A program made the position numbers and the translations under genes. Below the pieces are notes generated by a model. That model was not told where the DNA came from and searched no databases. It saw only the letters and a program-made list of their open reading frames with translations. Positions 6,819 through 12,802 of a stretch of DNA of 22,416 nucleotides are shown in pieces (position 1 is the first letter of the stretch; each line of letters opens with the position of its first letter). The stretch is from Candidatus Shapirobacteria bacterium CG06_land_8_20_14_3_00_40_12 (GTDB taxonomy: Bacteria; Patescibacteriota; Microgenomatia; UBA12405): positions 3,509 to 25,924 of the forward strand of contig PEWA01000023.1 of the NCBI GenBank assembly GCA_002780135.1, in the 5' to 3' direction.

Positions 6819-7349
6819 ATGATTTACACCCCTCCCGAAATTAATAAATTACTGATCAAAAATTTTGGTTCCCCCAAAAACTTTTTCTCTTTACCTCGTC
6901 TAAATAAAGTCGTTCTCAATTATCGGGTAGCCGAAGCTAGGGAATCGCAGGAAGCACTTTTAGCCGCTGAAAAAGAACTGACGGCTATTGCCGGTCAAAA
7001 ACCGGCTGTTACCCGGTCCAAAAAATCAATTTCCACTTTTAAACTCCGTCAAAATGACCCGCTGGCCCTAAAAGTCACCCTCCGCGGGATTAGGATGTAC
7101 CACTTTGTTGAAAAACTTTTTAATTTAGTTTTACCCCAGCTTCGTGATTTTAAAGGGATGGGTAACACTCAATTCGATCAAAATGGTAATTACTCTCTTA
7201 CTATTCGCGATCAGACATATTTTCCTGAAGTTAATTTAAATAATGTTAGTAAAATCCGTAGTCTTGAAATTACTCTCAACATCACCGCTGCTTCAATTGC
7301 TGATTCAAAAATGTTATTATCCACCTTGGGTTTTCCTTTTCAAAAATAA
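6819..7349 (+). CDS. rplE: 50S ribosomal protein L5
   Basis: L5 of 176 residues (usual 179). Conserved segments are LPRLNKVVLNYRVAEA, AIAGQKPAVTRSKKSISTFKLR, VTLRGIRMYHFVEKLFNLVLPQLRDFKG and the C-terminal LEITLNITAASIADSKMLLSTLGFPF. L5 binds 5S rRNA and the P-site tRNA elbow. The frame is open upstream into rplX, but the ATG at 6819 two bases after that stop gives the family start. The usual FPEID motif reads FPEVN. Confidence 0.96.
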   Translation: MIYTPPEINKLLIKNFGSPKNFFSLPRLNKVVLNYRVAEARESQEALLAAEKELTAIAGQKPAVTRSKKSISTFKLRQNDPLALKVTLRGIRMYHFVEKLFNLVLPQLRDFKGMGNTQFDQNGNYSLTIRDQTYFPEVNLNNVSKIRSLEITLNITAASIADSKMLLSTLGFPFQK

Positions 7350-7352
7350 AAT

Positions 7353-7538
7353 ATGGCCAGACTAACCAAAAAAATTAGGGAACTAAAAAAGCTTCCTTAT
7401 AAAACTCGCTACCACAATCGTTGTCACATCTGTGGTCGCGGTCGGGCCTATATTCGTCTCTTTGGTCTTTGTCGACTTTGTTTTAGAAAATTAGCTGATG
7501 CCGGCATGTTACCCGGTGTCAGAAAAGCCAGTTTTTAA
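7353..7538 (+). CDS. rpsN: 30S ribosomal protein S14, zinc type
   Basis: S14 of 61 residues, the short zinc-binding (type Z, rpsZ) form. Four cysteines in two CxxC pairs are intact (CHICG and CRLCF). The conserved RYHNRCHICGRGRAYIRLFGLCRLCFRKLADAGMLPGVRKASF block is nearly identical to that of Gram-positive bacteria. S14 sits in the 30S head beside S3 and S10. It starts three bases after rplE and ends one base before rpsH. Confidence 0.98.
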   Translation: MARLTKKIRELKKLPYKTRYHNRCHICGRGRAYIRLFGLCRLCFRKLADAGMLPGVRKASF

Positions 7539-7539
7539 T

Positions 7540-7908
7540 ATGATCAACTCACTTTCCTGTGATCTTTTCATTCGAATCAAAAACGCTTCTAGGAGCGGCA
7601 AGAAAATTATTTCTGCCCCTTTTTCTTCAAATTCTCAAAACATCCTGACAATTCTTCGGTCCCATGGTTTTATCAAGGATTTTTCTGTTACTACCGACAA
7701 AAGAAGTTTTACTATTACTTCTCCCCAGATCCATAGTGTCGATATTATGTCCAAGCCCGGTCGTCGTCTCTACAGTAAACACTCTTCTCTTCCTTGGGGA
7801 AAAACTCCAAAGTCCTTAATTATTGTTTCAACATCCAGTGGTCTTCTTTCCCAAAAAGAAGCAGCTGTCAAGAAACTCGGTGGCGAACTCATCGCCGAAA
7901 TTTATTAA
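7540..7908 (+). CDS. rpsH: 30S ribosomal protein S8
   Basis: S8 of 122 residues (E. coli 130). Typical features are DLFIRIKNASRSGKKIISAPFS at the N-terminus and KPGRRLYSKHSSLPWGKTPKSLIIVSTSSGLLSQKEAAVKKLGGELIAEIY at the C-terminus, with the STS...GLL motif intact. S8 binds helix 21 of 16S rRNA; in E. coli it is also the spc-operon repressor. The open frame begins earlier inside rpsN, but the ATG at 7540, one base after the rpsN stop, is the family start. It ends the rplN-rpsH block; a 78-bp gap with a heptamer array follows. Confidence 0.96.
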   Translation: MINSLSCDLFIRIKNASRSGKKIISAPFSSNSQNILTILRSHGFIKDFSVTTDKRSFTITSPQIHSVDIMSKPGRRLYSKHSSLPWGKTPKSLIIVSTSSGLLSQKEAAVKKLGGELIAEIY

Positions 7909-7947
7909 AACATTATTTTTAGAATATTTAAATTATTTTTTATATTA

Positions 7948-7982
7948 ATTAGACATTAGATATTAGAAATTAGAAATTAATT
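7948..7982 (+). repeat. Period-7 A/T-rich tandem repeat before rplF
   Basis: Five units: ATTAGAC, ATTAGAT, ATTAGAA twice and a degenerate ATTAATT, ending four bases before the rplF ATG. The last units and the ACATATG start context match those before rpsS. The rest of the 78-bp gap (7909-7947) is A/T-rich and featureless. Confidence 0.86.
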
Positions 7983-7986
7983 ACAT

Positions 7987-8526
7987 ATGTCTCGAATTGG
8001 TAACAAAACTATTTCTATCCCTGACGGTGTTACCGTTACGGTTGACAATCGTATTGTCAAAATTACTGGTCCCAAAGGTGAATTATTCCTAAATTTGCCG
8101 CTAAAAATTAACATTGACATCAAGGATAAAAAAATAACTGTTTCCCGTGAAACCAACGACAAAATCACTAAATCCTGTCACGGTTCTACTCGGGCTCATT
8201 TAAACAATATGGTGACTGGTGTCGTTACTCCTTGGGTTAAAAATTTAGAGATTCGGGGTACCGGTTACAAAGCATCGATTACTGGCGATAAATTGAGTGT
8301 ATCGGCCGGTTTTATTCATCCGGTATTTATCACCGCCCCCAAGGGGATAACTATTCAGGTTGCCGAAGATACCAAGGTTACTGTTACCGGTCCCGACCGA
8401 ACTGTTGTCGGTCAAGTTGGCAGCAATATCCGAAAAATTAAACCACCAGAACCTTACAAAGGTAAAGGCATTCGCTATCTAAACGAATTTATTAAATTAA
8501 AAGCCGGCAAAACCGCCAAAGCCTAA
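7987..8526 (+). CDS. rplF: 50S ribosomal protein L6
   Basis: L6 of 179 residues, normal length. It opens MSRIGNKTISIPDGVTVTV and contains the internal duplication characteristic of L6. The second repeat ends with the GSNIRKIKPPEPYKGKGIRYLNEFIKLKAGK signature. The middle has STRAHLNNMVTGV. L6 lies near the sarcin-ricin loop and the factor-binding site. It heads the rplF-rplR-rpsE group and is followed by rplR after five bases. Confidence 0.98.
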   Translation: MSRIGNKTISIPDGVTVTVDNRIVKITGPKGELFLNLPLKINIDIKDKKITVSRETNDKITKSCHGSTRAHLNNMVTGVVTPWVKNLEIRGTGYKASITGDKLSVSAGFIHPVFITAPKGITIQVAEDTKVTVTGPDRTVVGQVGSNIRKIKPPEPYKGKGIRYLNEFIKLKAGKTAKA

Positions 8527-8531
8527 ATAAA

Positions 8532-8879
8532 ATGACTATTGTTCATAATCAAAAACTTCGTCGTCTAGCTCGGGTCAGAAGTAAAATCAAACTCAATCTT
8601 GGCGTTCCCCGTTTATCCGTCCACCGAAGTAACTGTCATATTTGGGTTCAGATAATTGACGACAAACACGGCAAAACTCTCGTTTCCACTTCTTCCAAAA
8701 CCCTAAAACTTGCCAAAATGACAAAGTTAAAACAAGCCGAAGCTGTTGGTACTGCCATAGCGGCTCTAGCCTTAAAAAAGAAAATAACTAAAATTCGTTT
8801 CGATCGCGGTCTTTATCGTTATCACGGTCGGGTCAAGGCTCTAGCCGATGCCGCCCGCGCCGGAGGTTTAGATTTTTAG
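8532..8879 (+). CDS. rplR: 50S ribosomal protein L18
   Basis: L18 of 115 residues (E. coli 117). Recognised by RRLARVRSKIKLNLGVPRLSVHRSNCHIWVQIIDD, the TLVSTSSK strand, and the C-terminal KIRFDRGLYRYHGRVKALADAARAGGLDF, which is close to the invariant family ending. It binds 5S rRNA with L5. rpsE starts three bases after the stop. Confidence 0.97.
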   Translation: MTIVHNQKLRRLARVRSKIKLNLGVPRLSVHRSNCHIWVQIIDDKHGKTLVSTSSKTLKLAKMTKLKQAEAVGTAIAALALKKKITKIRFDRGLYRYHGRVKALADAARAGGLDF

Positions 8880-8882
8880 AAT

Positions 8883-9365
8883 ATGGATAACAATCAAAAT
8901 AATAAAAGAGGTGCTTTTGAAAGATTTCAGAAACCGGTTTCTGAATTTACTGAAAAAGTTGTTAAAATCAAACGGGTTTCTAAAAAGACCAAAGGCGGCA
9001 ACCAAATCGCCTTCACCGCCCTGGTAGTTTCCGGTGACAAGAAATCCCGGGTTGGTGTTGGTCACGGCCGAGCCAAAAGTGTCGCCGACGCTATCCAAAA
9101 AGCTATCAAACGAGCCCAAAAATCAATGTTTACTGTCCCTATTGTTGACGGAACTATCGGCTCTTCCCTTAAAATTAAATTTAAAGGTGCCATTATCTTA
9201 CTTCGCCCCGGTAAAAAAGGAAGCGGTTTAATCGCCGGCGGTCCGGTTAGATCTGTGGTTGAATTGGCCGGGATTAAAGACCTCGTCAGTAAAATTATTG
9301 GTTCCAGAAATAAATCGGTTAATGTTTGGGCAACTTTTAGGGCTCTAAAATCATTAAGTCATTAA
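8883..9365 (+). CDS. rpsE: 30S ribosomal protein S5
   Basis: S5 of 160 residues. The double-stranded RNA-binding-like N-terminal domain is visible in FTEKVVKIKRVSKKTKGGNQIAFTALVVSGDKKSRVGVGHGRAKSVADAIQKA. The C-terminal domain has GTIGSSLKIKFKGAIILLRPGKKGSGLIAGGPVRSVVELAGI. S5 works in decoding accuracy and at the mRNA entry site. The final codons (LSLSH-stop region) form part of the period-8 repeat that continues toward rplO. The next gene is rplO; the rpmD (L30) gene usually here is absent, with only 16 bases between. Confidence 0.97.
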   Translation: MDNNQNNKRGAFERFQKPVSEFTEKVVKIKRVSKKTKGGNQIAFTALVVSGDKKSRVGVGHGRAKSVADAIQKAIKRAQKSMFTVPIVDGTIGSSLKIKFKGAIILLRPGKKGSGLIAGGPVRSVVELAGIKDLVSKIIGSRNKSVNVWATFRALKSLSH

Positions 9366-9376
9366 GACATTAAATA
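9353..9376 (+). repeat. Period-8 repeat at rpsE end and before rplO
   Basis: ATTAAGTC, ATTAAGAC and ATTAAATA in tandem, starting inside the last rpsE codons and ending five bases before the rplO ATG. It resembles the ATTAAAC/ATTAGAC heptamers with one extra base per unit. It occupies the place where L30 is normally encoded. Confidence 0.65.
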
Positions 9377-9381
9377 ATCAC

Positions 9382-9837
9382 ATGAATATTTTAAGTCACC
9401 TCAAACCAATAGTCTCCAAGTCTGCTAAGCGACGTGGTCGGGGTATTGGTTCCGGAGTCGGTGGTCACACTACCGGTCGGGGAGCCAAAGGTGACAAAGT
9501 TCGGGGAAGCACCAAATTAACTTTTGATGGTACTAAAATCAAGAAGTCCTGGATAAAGCGTCTTCCTTTCCTTCGCGGTAAACATCGAACTAATGCTTTA
9601 AATAAGTTTCAAACCATCACTCTTTCCCAAATTGAAAAAGTTTATAAGTCAGGTGACACTGTCACTCTCAAAAATATTTTTGAAAAGTTCCCCCGCCTTG
9701 ATGCCCGAATGTATAAATTAGGTGTCAAAATATTATCCACCGGAACTCTACAGAAAAAGCTCACTTTCCAAAATATAAAAATGACGGAGTCTGCCACCAA
9801 GAAAGTTAATGCTGCCGGTGGTAAGATAGAAGGGTAA
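9382..9837 (+). CDS. rplO: 50S ribosomal protein L15
   Basis: L15 of 151 residues. The basic N-terminal tail with the glycine-rich motif is clear (KRRGRGIGSGVGGHTTGRGAKGDKVRG), followed by the FLRGKHRTNALN segment and a C-terminal globular part ending in an ATKKVNAAGGKIEG motif. L15 extends deep into 23S rRNA. It is joined directly to secY: the rplO stop at 9835-9837 is immediately followed by the secY ATG. The upstream AGAAGGG near the stop is a weak Shine-Dalgarno for secY. Confidence 0.96.
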   Translation: MNILSHLKPIVSKSAKRRGRGIGSGVGGHTTGRGAKGDKVRGSTKLTFDGTKIKKSWIKRLPFLRGKHRTNALNKFQTITLSQIEKVYKSGDTVTLKNIFEKFPRLDARMYKLGVKILSTGTLQKKLTFQNIKMTESATKKVNAAGGKIEG

Positions 9838-11118
9838 ATGAATCGACTGACTCGCGGCCTATCACTTTATGCTGAAGGTCTCAAAACTCCCGTCCTTAAA
9901 AAAAAGATTTTATTAACGCTTGGTATCTTAGTCTTTTTCCGTTTTCTGGCTCACATTCCGGTCCCCGGAGTTAATCTTACACTTTTAAAAAGCTTTTTTA
10001 CCCAAAATCAACTCCTTTCTCTTTTGGATATTTTTTCCGGTGGGACACTGGCTAATTTTTCTATTGCTGCCCTTGGTTTAAATCCATATATCAATGCCTC
10101 AATTATGCTCCAGATGTTGGGATTTGTTATTCCGGAACTTAAGGCACTTCAGAAAGAAGGGGAGTACGGTCGGGCCAAATTAAATCAATATACCCGAATT
10201 CTAACTATCCCTTTGTCAGCCTTTCAGGCCTTGGCTATGTACGGCATTCTTCACTCTCAAAAAATTATTGGTGCCCTCAATCCTTTAACCATAGTAGCTC
10301 TGGTTACCAGTATGGTCACTGGCACCATGCTCATGATTTTTTTAGGCGAATTGATCAATGATTATGGTATTGGTAATGGTATTTCGGTTATAATCTTTGC
10401 CGGAATTATCGCCCGTCTTCCGGTCAGCCTTTTTCAAACCTTAACTCTCTCTGATTTTAGTAATCCGGAAAATCTTTTCAACATTCTTCTTTTTGCCGCT
10501 ATTGCCTTTGGCATTATTATTTCAGTAGTTATGGTCGAAGAAGCCGTACTTCGGGTACCGATTAACTACGCCCGTCGGGCCCAGACTACCTATCTTCCCA
10601 TCAAGGTCAATGTCGCTGGCGTTATGCCGATTATTTTTGCCGTCTCGCTTGCTTCCATTCCGTCTCTATTAGGCCAGGCTCTCTCCAGGAGTTCTAACCA
10701 AGCCTTGGCTAATATTGCCCTAAACGTCAGCCGGGTATTTTCCCAGACCAGTCTTACTCATATCATTTTTTACTTTATTTTAGTTATCGCTTTTACTTAT
10801 TTTTATGCATCCGTCGTTTTTCAACCCAAAGATGTGGCTGACGAACTTCGGAAATCCGGTGGTTTTATTCCGGGTATTCGTCCGGGAATTGCCACCGAAA
10901 AACGTCTCGAGTTTTTACTCAATCGGGTGGTGTTAATCGGAGCTGTATTTTTGGGTTTAATTGCCGTAATTCCCTCTCTTTTAGAGCGAGTTACTGGTAT
11001 TTCCACCCTATCTATTGGCGGCACCTCAGTTTTGATTGTGGTTTCAGTTATTCTTGAACTGACCCGTAAAATCGAAAACGTGGTTCAAATGTACCATTAC
11101 GAGAAGTTATCTTATTAA
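9838..11118 (+). CDS. secY: Protein translocase subunit SecY
   Basis: The channel-forming membrane subunit of the Sec translocase, 426 residues, a normal length. About ten hydrophobic segments are present. Recognised motifs are RFLAHIPVPGVN in the first periplasmic stretch, LGLNPYINASIMLQML in TM2 (plug/gate region), YGRAKLNQYTRILTI, GIGNGISVIIFAGI, RRAQTTYLPIKVNVAGVMPIIFA and the late VVFQPKDVADELRKSGGFIPGIRPG loop, which contacts SecA and the ribosome. It is co-transcribed with rplO. After its stop the operon meets a terminator-like hairpin and a DUF559 insertion before adk. Confidence 0.98.
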   Translation: MNRLTRGLSLYAEGLKTPVLKKKILLTLGILVFFRFLAHIPVPGVNLTLLKSFFTQNQLLSLLDIFSGGTLANFSIAALGLNPYINASIMLQMLGFVIPELKALQKEGEYGRAKLNQYTRILTIPLSAFQALAMYGILHSQKIIGALNPLTIVALVTSMVTGTMLMIFLGELINDYGIGNGISVIIFAGIIARLPVSLFQTLTLSDFSNPENLFNILLFAAIAFGIIISVVMVEEAVLRVPINYARRAQTTYLPIKVNVAGVMPIIFAVSLASIPSLLGQALSRSSNQALANIALNVSRVFSQTSLTHIIFYFILVIAFTYFYASVVFQPKDVADELRKSGGFIPGIRPGIATEKRLEFLLNRVVLIGAVFLGLIAVIPSLLERVTGISTLSIGGTSVLIVVSVILELTRKIENVVQMYHYEKLSY

Positions 11119-11125
11119 ACCCTTT

Positions 11126-11142
11126 CCCCCTTCGGGGGTTTT
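11126..11142 (+). terminator. Terminator-like hairpin after secY
   Basis: CCCCC-TTC-GGGGG followed directly by TTTT, beginning eight bases after the secY stop. It can also fold as CCCC-UUCG-GGGG with the very stable C(UUCG)G tetraloop. The short T-run makes it a plausible but weak Rho-independent terminator. It abuts a second palindrome and could instead be one half of a paired palindromic element. Confidence 0.6.
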
Positions 11143-11157
11143 CCCCTTCAAAAGGGG
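11143..11157 (+). repeat. Left palindrome of the DUF559 unit
   Basis: CCCCTT-CAA-AAGGGG, a 6-bp stem extendable to 8 bp with flanking TT/AA, lying six bases before the DUF559 ATG. Its inner 13 bases recur in inverted orientation at 11574-11586. In the mRNA it could fold next to the start codon. Confidence 0.8.
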
Positions 11158-11162
11158 AATTT

Positions 11163-11561
11163 ATGAAACAAGACAATAACCCAATAACTCAAAGAGGGCA
11201 CAATAAGTATCTTCTAGAGTTAAGAGAATTGTCTCGAACCAATCGTAAAAACCCTACACCTTCCGAATCATTATTGTGGAACTTAGTTCTAAATAAAAAG
11301 ACTTTAGGATATAAATTTCTCCGTCAAAAACCAATCGATCAATTCATTTTAGATTTTTATTGTCCAAAATTGTTACTCGATATCGAAATTGATGGGGGGT
11401 ATCACTCGTCTCAAGCAAACCGTGACCGAGGGCGTGATCAAATTTTATCTAATATAGGGATTAAAACAATACGCTATACTAATGAAGCAGTGATAAACAG
11501 CTTACATTCGGTTGCTGAAGATATTAAACAACAAATTGTTTCCAGACATGACGAAATCTAA
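11163..11561 (+). CDS. DUF559 (Vsr-like) endonuclease domain protein
   Basis: A 132-residue protein of the DUF559 family, related in fold to Vsr and PD-(D/E)xK nucleases. The N-terminal helix has the family pattern RKNPTPSESLLWNLVLNKK (about residues 28-46), then GYKFLRQKPIDQFILDFYC and LLDIEIDGGYH. Candidate active-site residues D64, E75, D77 and H81 are intact, as is the late RYTNEAV strand. The family is known from domain similarity to DNA mismatch-nicking enzymes; the substrate here is unknown. Codon choice and lower GC than the neighbouring ribosomal genes suggest acquisition. It lies between palindromes and breaks the secY-adk linkage. Its function could be selfish (homing or palindrome mobilisation) or repair. 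Confidence 0.85.
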   Translation: MKQDNNPITQRGHNKYLLELRELSRTNRKNPTPSESLLWNLVLNKKTLGYKFLRQKPIDQFILDFYCPKLLLDIEIDGGYHSSQANRDRGRDQILSNIGIKTIRYTNEAVINSLHSVAEDIKQQIVSRHDEI

Positions 11562-11573
11562 TTTTATAAATTG

Positions 11574-11586
11574 CCCTTTTGAAGGG
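11574..11586 (+). repeat. Right palindrome of the DUF559 unit
   Basis: CCCTT-TTG-AAGGG, the exact reverse complement of 11144-11156. It starts 12 bases after the DUF559 stop. The two copies frame the gene as inverted repeats. Confidence 0.8.
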
Positions 11587-11590
11587 AAAT

Positions 11591-11611
11591 GTCCCGAGCT
11601 TATCGAGGGAC
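11591..11611 (+). repeat. Imperfect GTCCCGAG palindrome
   Basis: Arms GTCCC and GGGAC around an imperfect centre that contains a further CGA/TCG pairing. It resembles the REP-like GTCCCGAG...CGAGGGAC elements I recall as common in intergenic DNA of several bacterial groups (memory, not checked). It lies in frame with adk, so an upstream ATG at 11589 would read it as twelve extra residues. Confidence 0.6.
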
Positions 11612-11624
11612 AAAGGGTTTCTTA

Positions 11625-12206
11625 ATGCCTCTTAATCTTTTTATCATTGGACCTTCCGGCTGCGGCAAATCGACTCAAGCTAAATTAATAGCAGATAAAT
11701 ATTCCTTAACCCATATTTCCATGGGTCAACTTTTACGGGATGAAATTGCTGCCGGTTCCGGTTTTGGCCTCGAGGCCAAAACGTATATTGACAAGGGTGT
11801 TCCGGTTCCGGATGATCTTGTTTTTGATGTTTTAGTTAACAAGTTAAAAAACATTAATTATCAAAATTTTATTATTGATGGTTTTCCCCGTGTATTAAAT
11901 CAGGGAAAAATTATTGAATATTTTCTGAAAAAACAATCCCTTCCTTTTTCTCTATTAATTCACTTAACTATTGATTTTAACGAAGTTGTCCGCCGTCGCC
12001 AAAAAGCGGGGGAATCATTTCAGGATGCTACTCGCTCCGATAATACCCCCGAAGCCATCGTCAACCGTCAAAAAATTCTCTACGAATCAAACATTGACCC
12101 GATTTTGGATTATTTTAAAAGCAAAAATATACTTTTTGAGGTTGATGGTAATCGTCCAATTGAGCCAATTTTTACTGATATTTGCTTAGCTATTGACAAT
12201 ATATAG
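11625..12206 (+). CDS. adk: Adenylate kinase family protein
   Basis: Nucleoside monophosphate kinase of 193 residues, probably adenylate kinase (ATP + AMP to 2 ADP). The P-loop is at residues 9-17 (GPSGCGKST), the NMP-binding region includes HISMGQLLRDE, and the hallmark FIIDGFPR is at 82-89. The LID (about 123-148) is the short, cysteine-free type with RRRQKAGES and RSDNTPEAIVNR. The P-loop differs from the usual GxPGxGKGT by Ser for Pro and Ser for Gly. The start at 11625 is preferred over the in-frame ATG at 11589 because the extra twelve codons are the palindromic repeat. Position after secY is the classical one. A promoter for the next gene is embedded in its last codons. Confidence 0.93.
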   Translation: MPLNLFIIGPSGCGKSTQAKLIADKYSLTHISMGQLLRDEIAAGSGFGLEAKTYIDKGVPVPDDLVFDVLVNKLKNINYQNFIIDGFPRVLNQGKIIEYFLKKQSLPFSLLIHLTIDFNEVVRRRQKAGESFQDATRSDNTPEAIVNRQKILYESNIDPILDYFKSKNILFEVDGNRPIEPIFTDICLAIDNI

Positions 12207-12220
12207 AATCCATATATAAT
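12193..12220 (+). promoter_or_regulatory. Consensus sigma70-type promoter of the TA operon
   Basis: TTGACA (12193-12198), a 16-bp spacer and TATAAT (12215-12220), both hexamers perfect matches. It starts inside the last adk codons. The expected transcription start is about seven bases past the -10, at the A of the antitoxin ATG (12227), which predicts a leaderless mRNA. Confidence 0.85.
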
Positions 12221-12229
12221 CTATATATG
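12211..12229 (+). promoter_or_regulatory. Palindromic operator overlapping the TA promoter
   Basis: CATATATA-ATC-TATATATG, a perfect 8-bp inverted repeat with a 3-bp spacer. It covers the -10 box and ends with the antitoxin start codon itself. Position and symmetry fit autorepression by the ribbon-helix-helix antitoxin or the toxin-antitoxin complex. Confidence 0.65.
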
Positions 12230-12514
12230 TACACTCAATCAACCAAGGTCCACCAGAAACTAATTAGTCTTCCTGATCCGCTCTATTTCCGTCTGGTTAA
12301 ACGGGCCAAAAAAGTCGGTGTATCCTTAACTGAATATTTCCGTTTAATGACTTATCTTCATCTGAACTCCCCCGAACCTTTTGAGTTTATCGAAGAGCTC
12401 GATGAGGAAACTTCCAAAAATGTTCTTAAGGCCGAGGAAGAAATTAAAGCCGGAAAAGGTATTTTGCTCAAGACTAACAAGGATATTGACATGTTTATGA
12501 AAAACCTTAAGTAA
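12227..12514 (+). CDS. Probable type II antitoxin, ribbon-helix-helix
   Basis: A 95-residue acidic-tailed protein. The N-terminus has a plausible ribbon-helix-helix DNA-binding pattern, a short strand KLISLPDPLY followed by two helices (FRLVKRAKKVGVSLTEYFRLMTYLHL). The C-terminal half is charged (EELDEETSKNVLKAEEEIKAGKG) and would wrap the toxin. It starts at the edge of its own promoter and overlaps the downstream toxin start by one base (TAATG), the standard antitoxin-first layout. Family assignment rests on layout and pattern rather than a strong motif. It is placed inside the ribosomal superoperon, between adk and infA. Confidence 0.75.
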   Translation: MYTQSTKVHQKLISLPDPLYFRLVKRAKKVGVSLTEYFRLMTYLHLNSPEPFEFIEELDEETSKNVLKAEEEIKAGKGILLKTNKDIDMFMKNLK

Positions 12515-12801
12515 TGTTTACCCTCAATCCGTCCCCTAAGTTTGTTCGGCAATTGGCAAAATTAACCAAGAAAAACAATCTCCTAAAAGACTGTATCTCC
12601 GTTGTTTTAAAAACAATGAGAAACGATCCTTTTTTCGAATCATTAAAGACCCGCAAAGTGCTAATCACCGATAGGTCTTATTGGAGTAGTCGGGTTAGCG
12701 GTGATCTTCGGATAATTTGGAACTTTAATCAAAATCAAATAAAAATTATTAATCTTTATAACATTGGTGGCCACACCGGCCAAAATAAGGTTTATAAATA
12801 A
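12514..12801 (+). CDS. RelE/YafQ-like mRNA interferase toxin
   Basis: A 95-residue toxin of the RelE/ParE superfamily, closest in appearance to YafQ-type mRNA interferases. The family ending is distinctive: SSRVSGDLRIIWNFN followed by KIINLYNIGGHTGQNKVYK. Candidate functional residues include R60, D64, R66, H87 and Y94. The N-terminal helix pair (FVRQLAKLTKKNNLLKDCISVVLKTMRNDP) also fits. Toxins of this group cut mRNA on the ribosome, so its location among ribosomal genes is notable. Translation is coupled to the antitoxin by the 1-bp overlap. It ends one base before the next gene, which may therefore share its transcript. Confidence 0.88.
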   Translation: MFTLNPSPKFVRQLAKLTKKNNLLKDCISVVLKTMRNDPFFESLKTRKVLITDRSYWSSRVSGDLRIIWNFNQNQIKIINLYNIGGHTGQNKVYK

Positions 12802-12802
12802 T

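Larger units (their letters stand above)
11126..11611 (+). mobile_element. Putative DUF559 gene with flanking palindromes
   Basis: A unit of about 490 bp between secY and adk. It consists of two GC-rich palindromes on the left, one DUF559 gene and two palindromes on the right. CCCTTCAAAAGGG at 11144-11156 and CCCTTTTGAAGGG at 11574-11586 are exact reverse complements, so the gene has 13-bp inverted ends, each also self-complementary. The adjacent ribosomal genes are otherwise contiguous in the usual order. I see no target-site duplication and no transposase, so mobility is inference. The arrangement recalls REP palindromes around RAYT genes. Confidence 0.45.

Noticed and set aside
11589..11624. 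Upstream in-frame start for adk
   Set aside because: The additional twelve codons are the GTCCCGAG palindrome and do not match adenylate kinase N-termini; the ATG at 11625 gives the family start.
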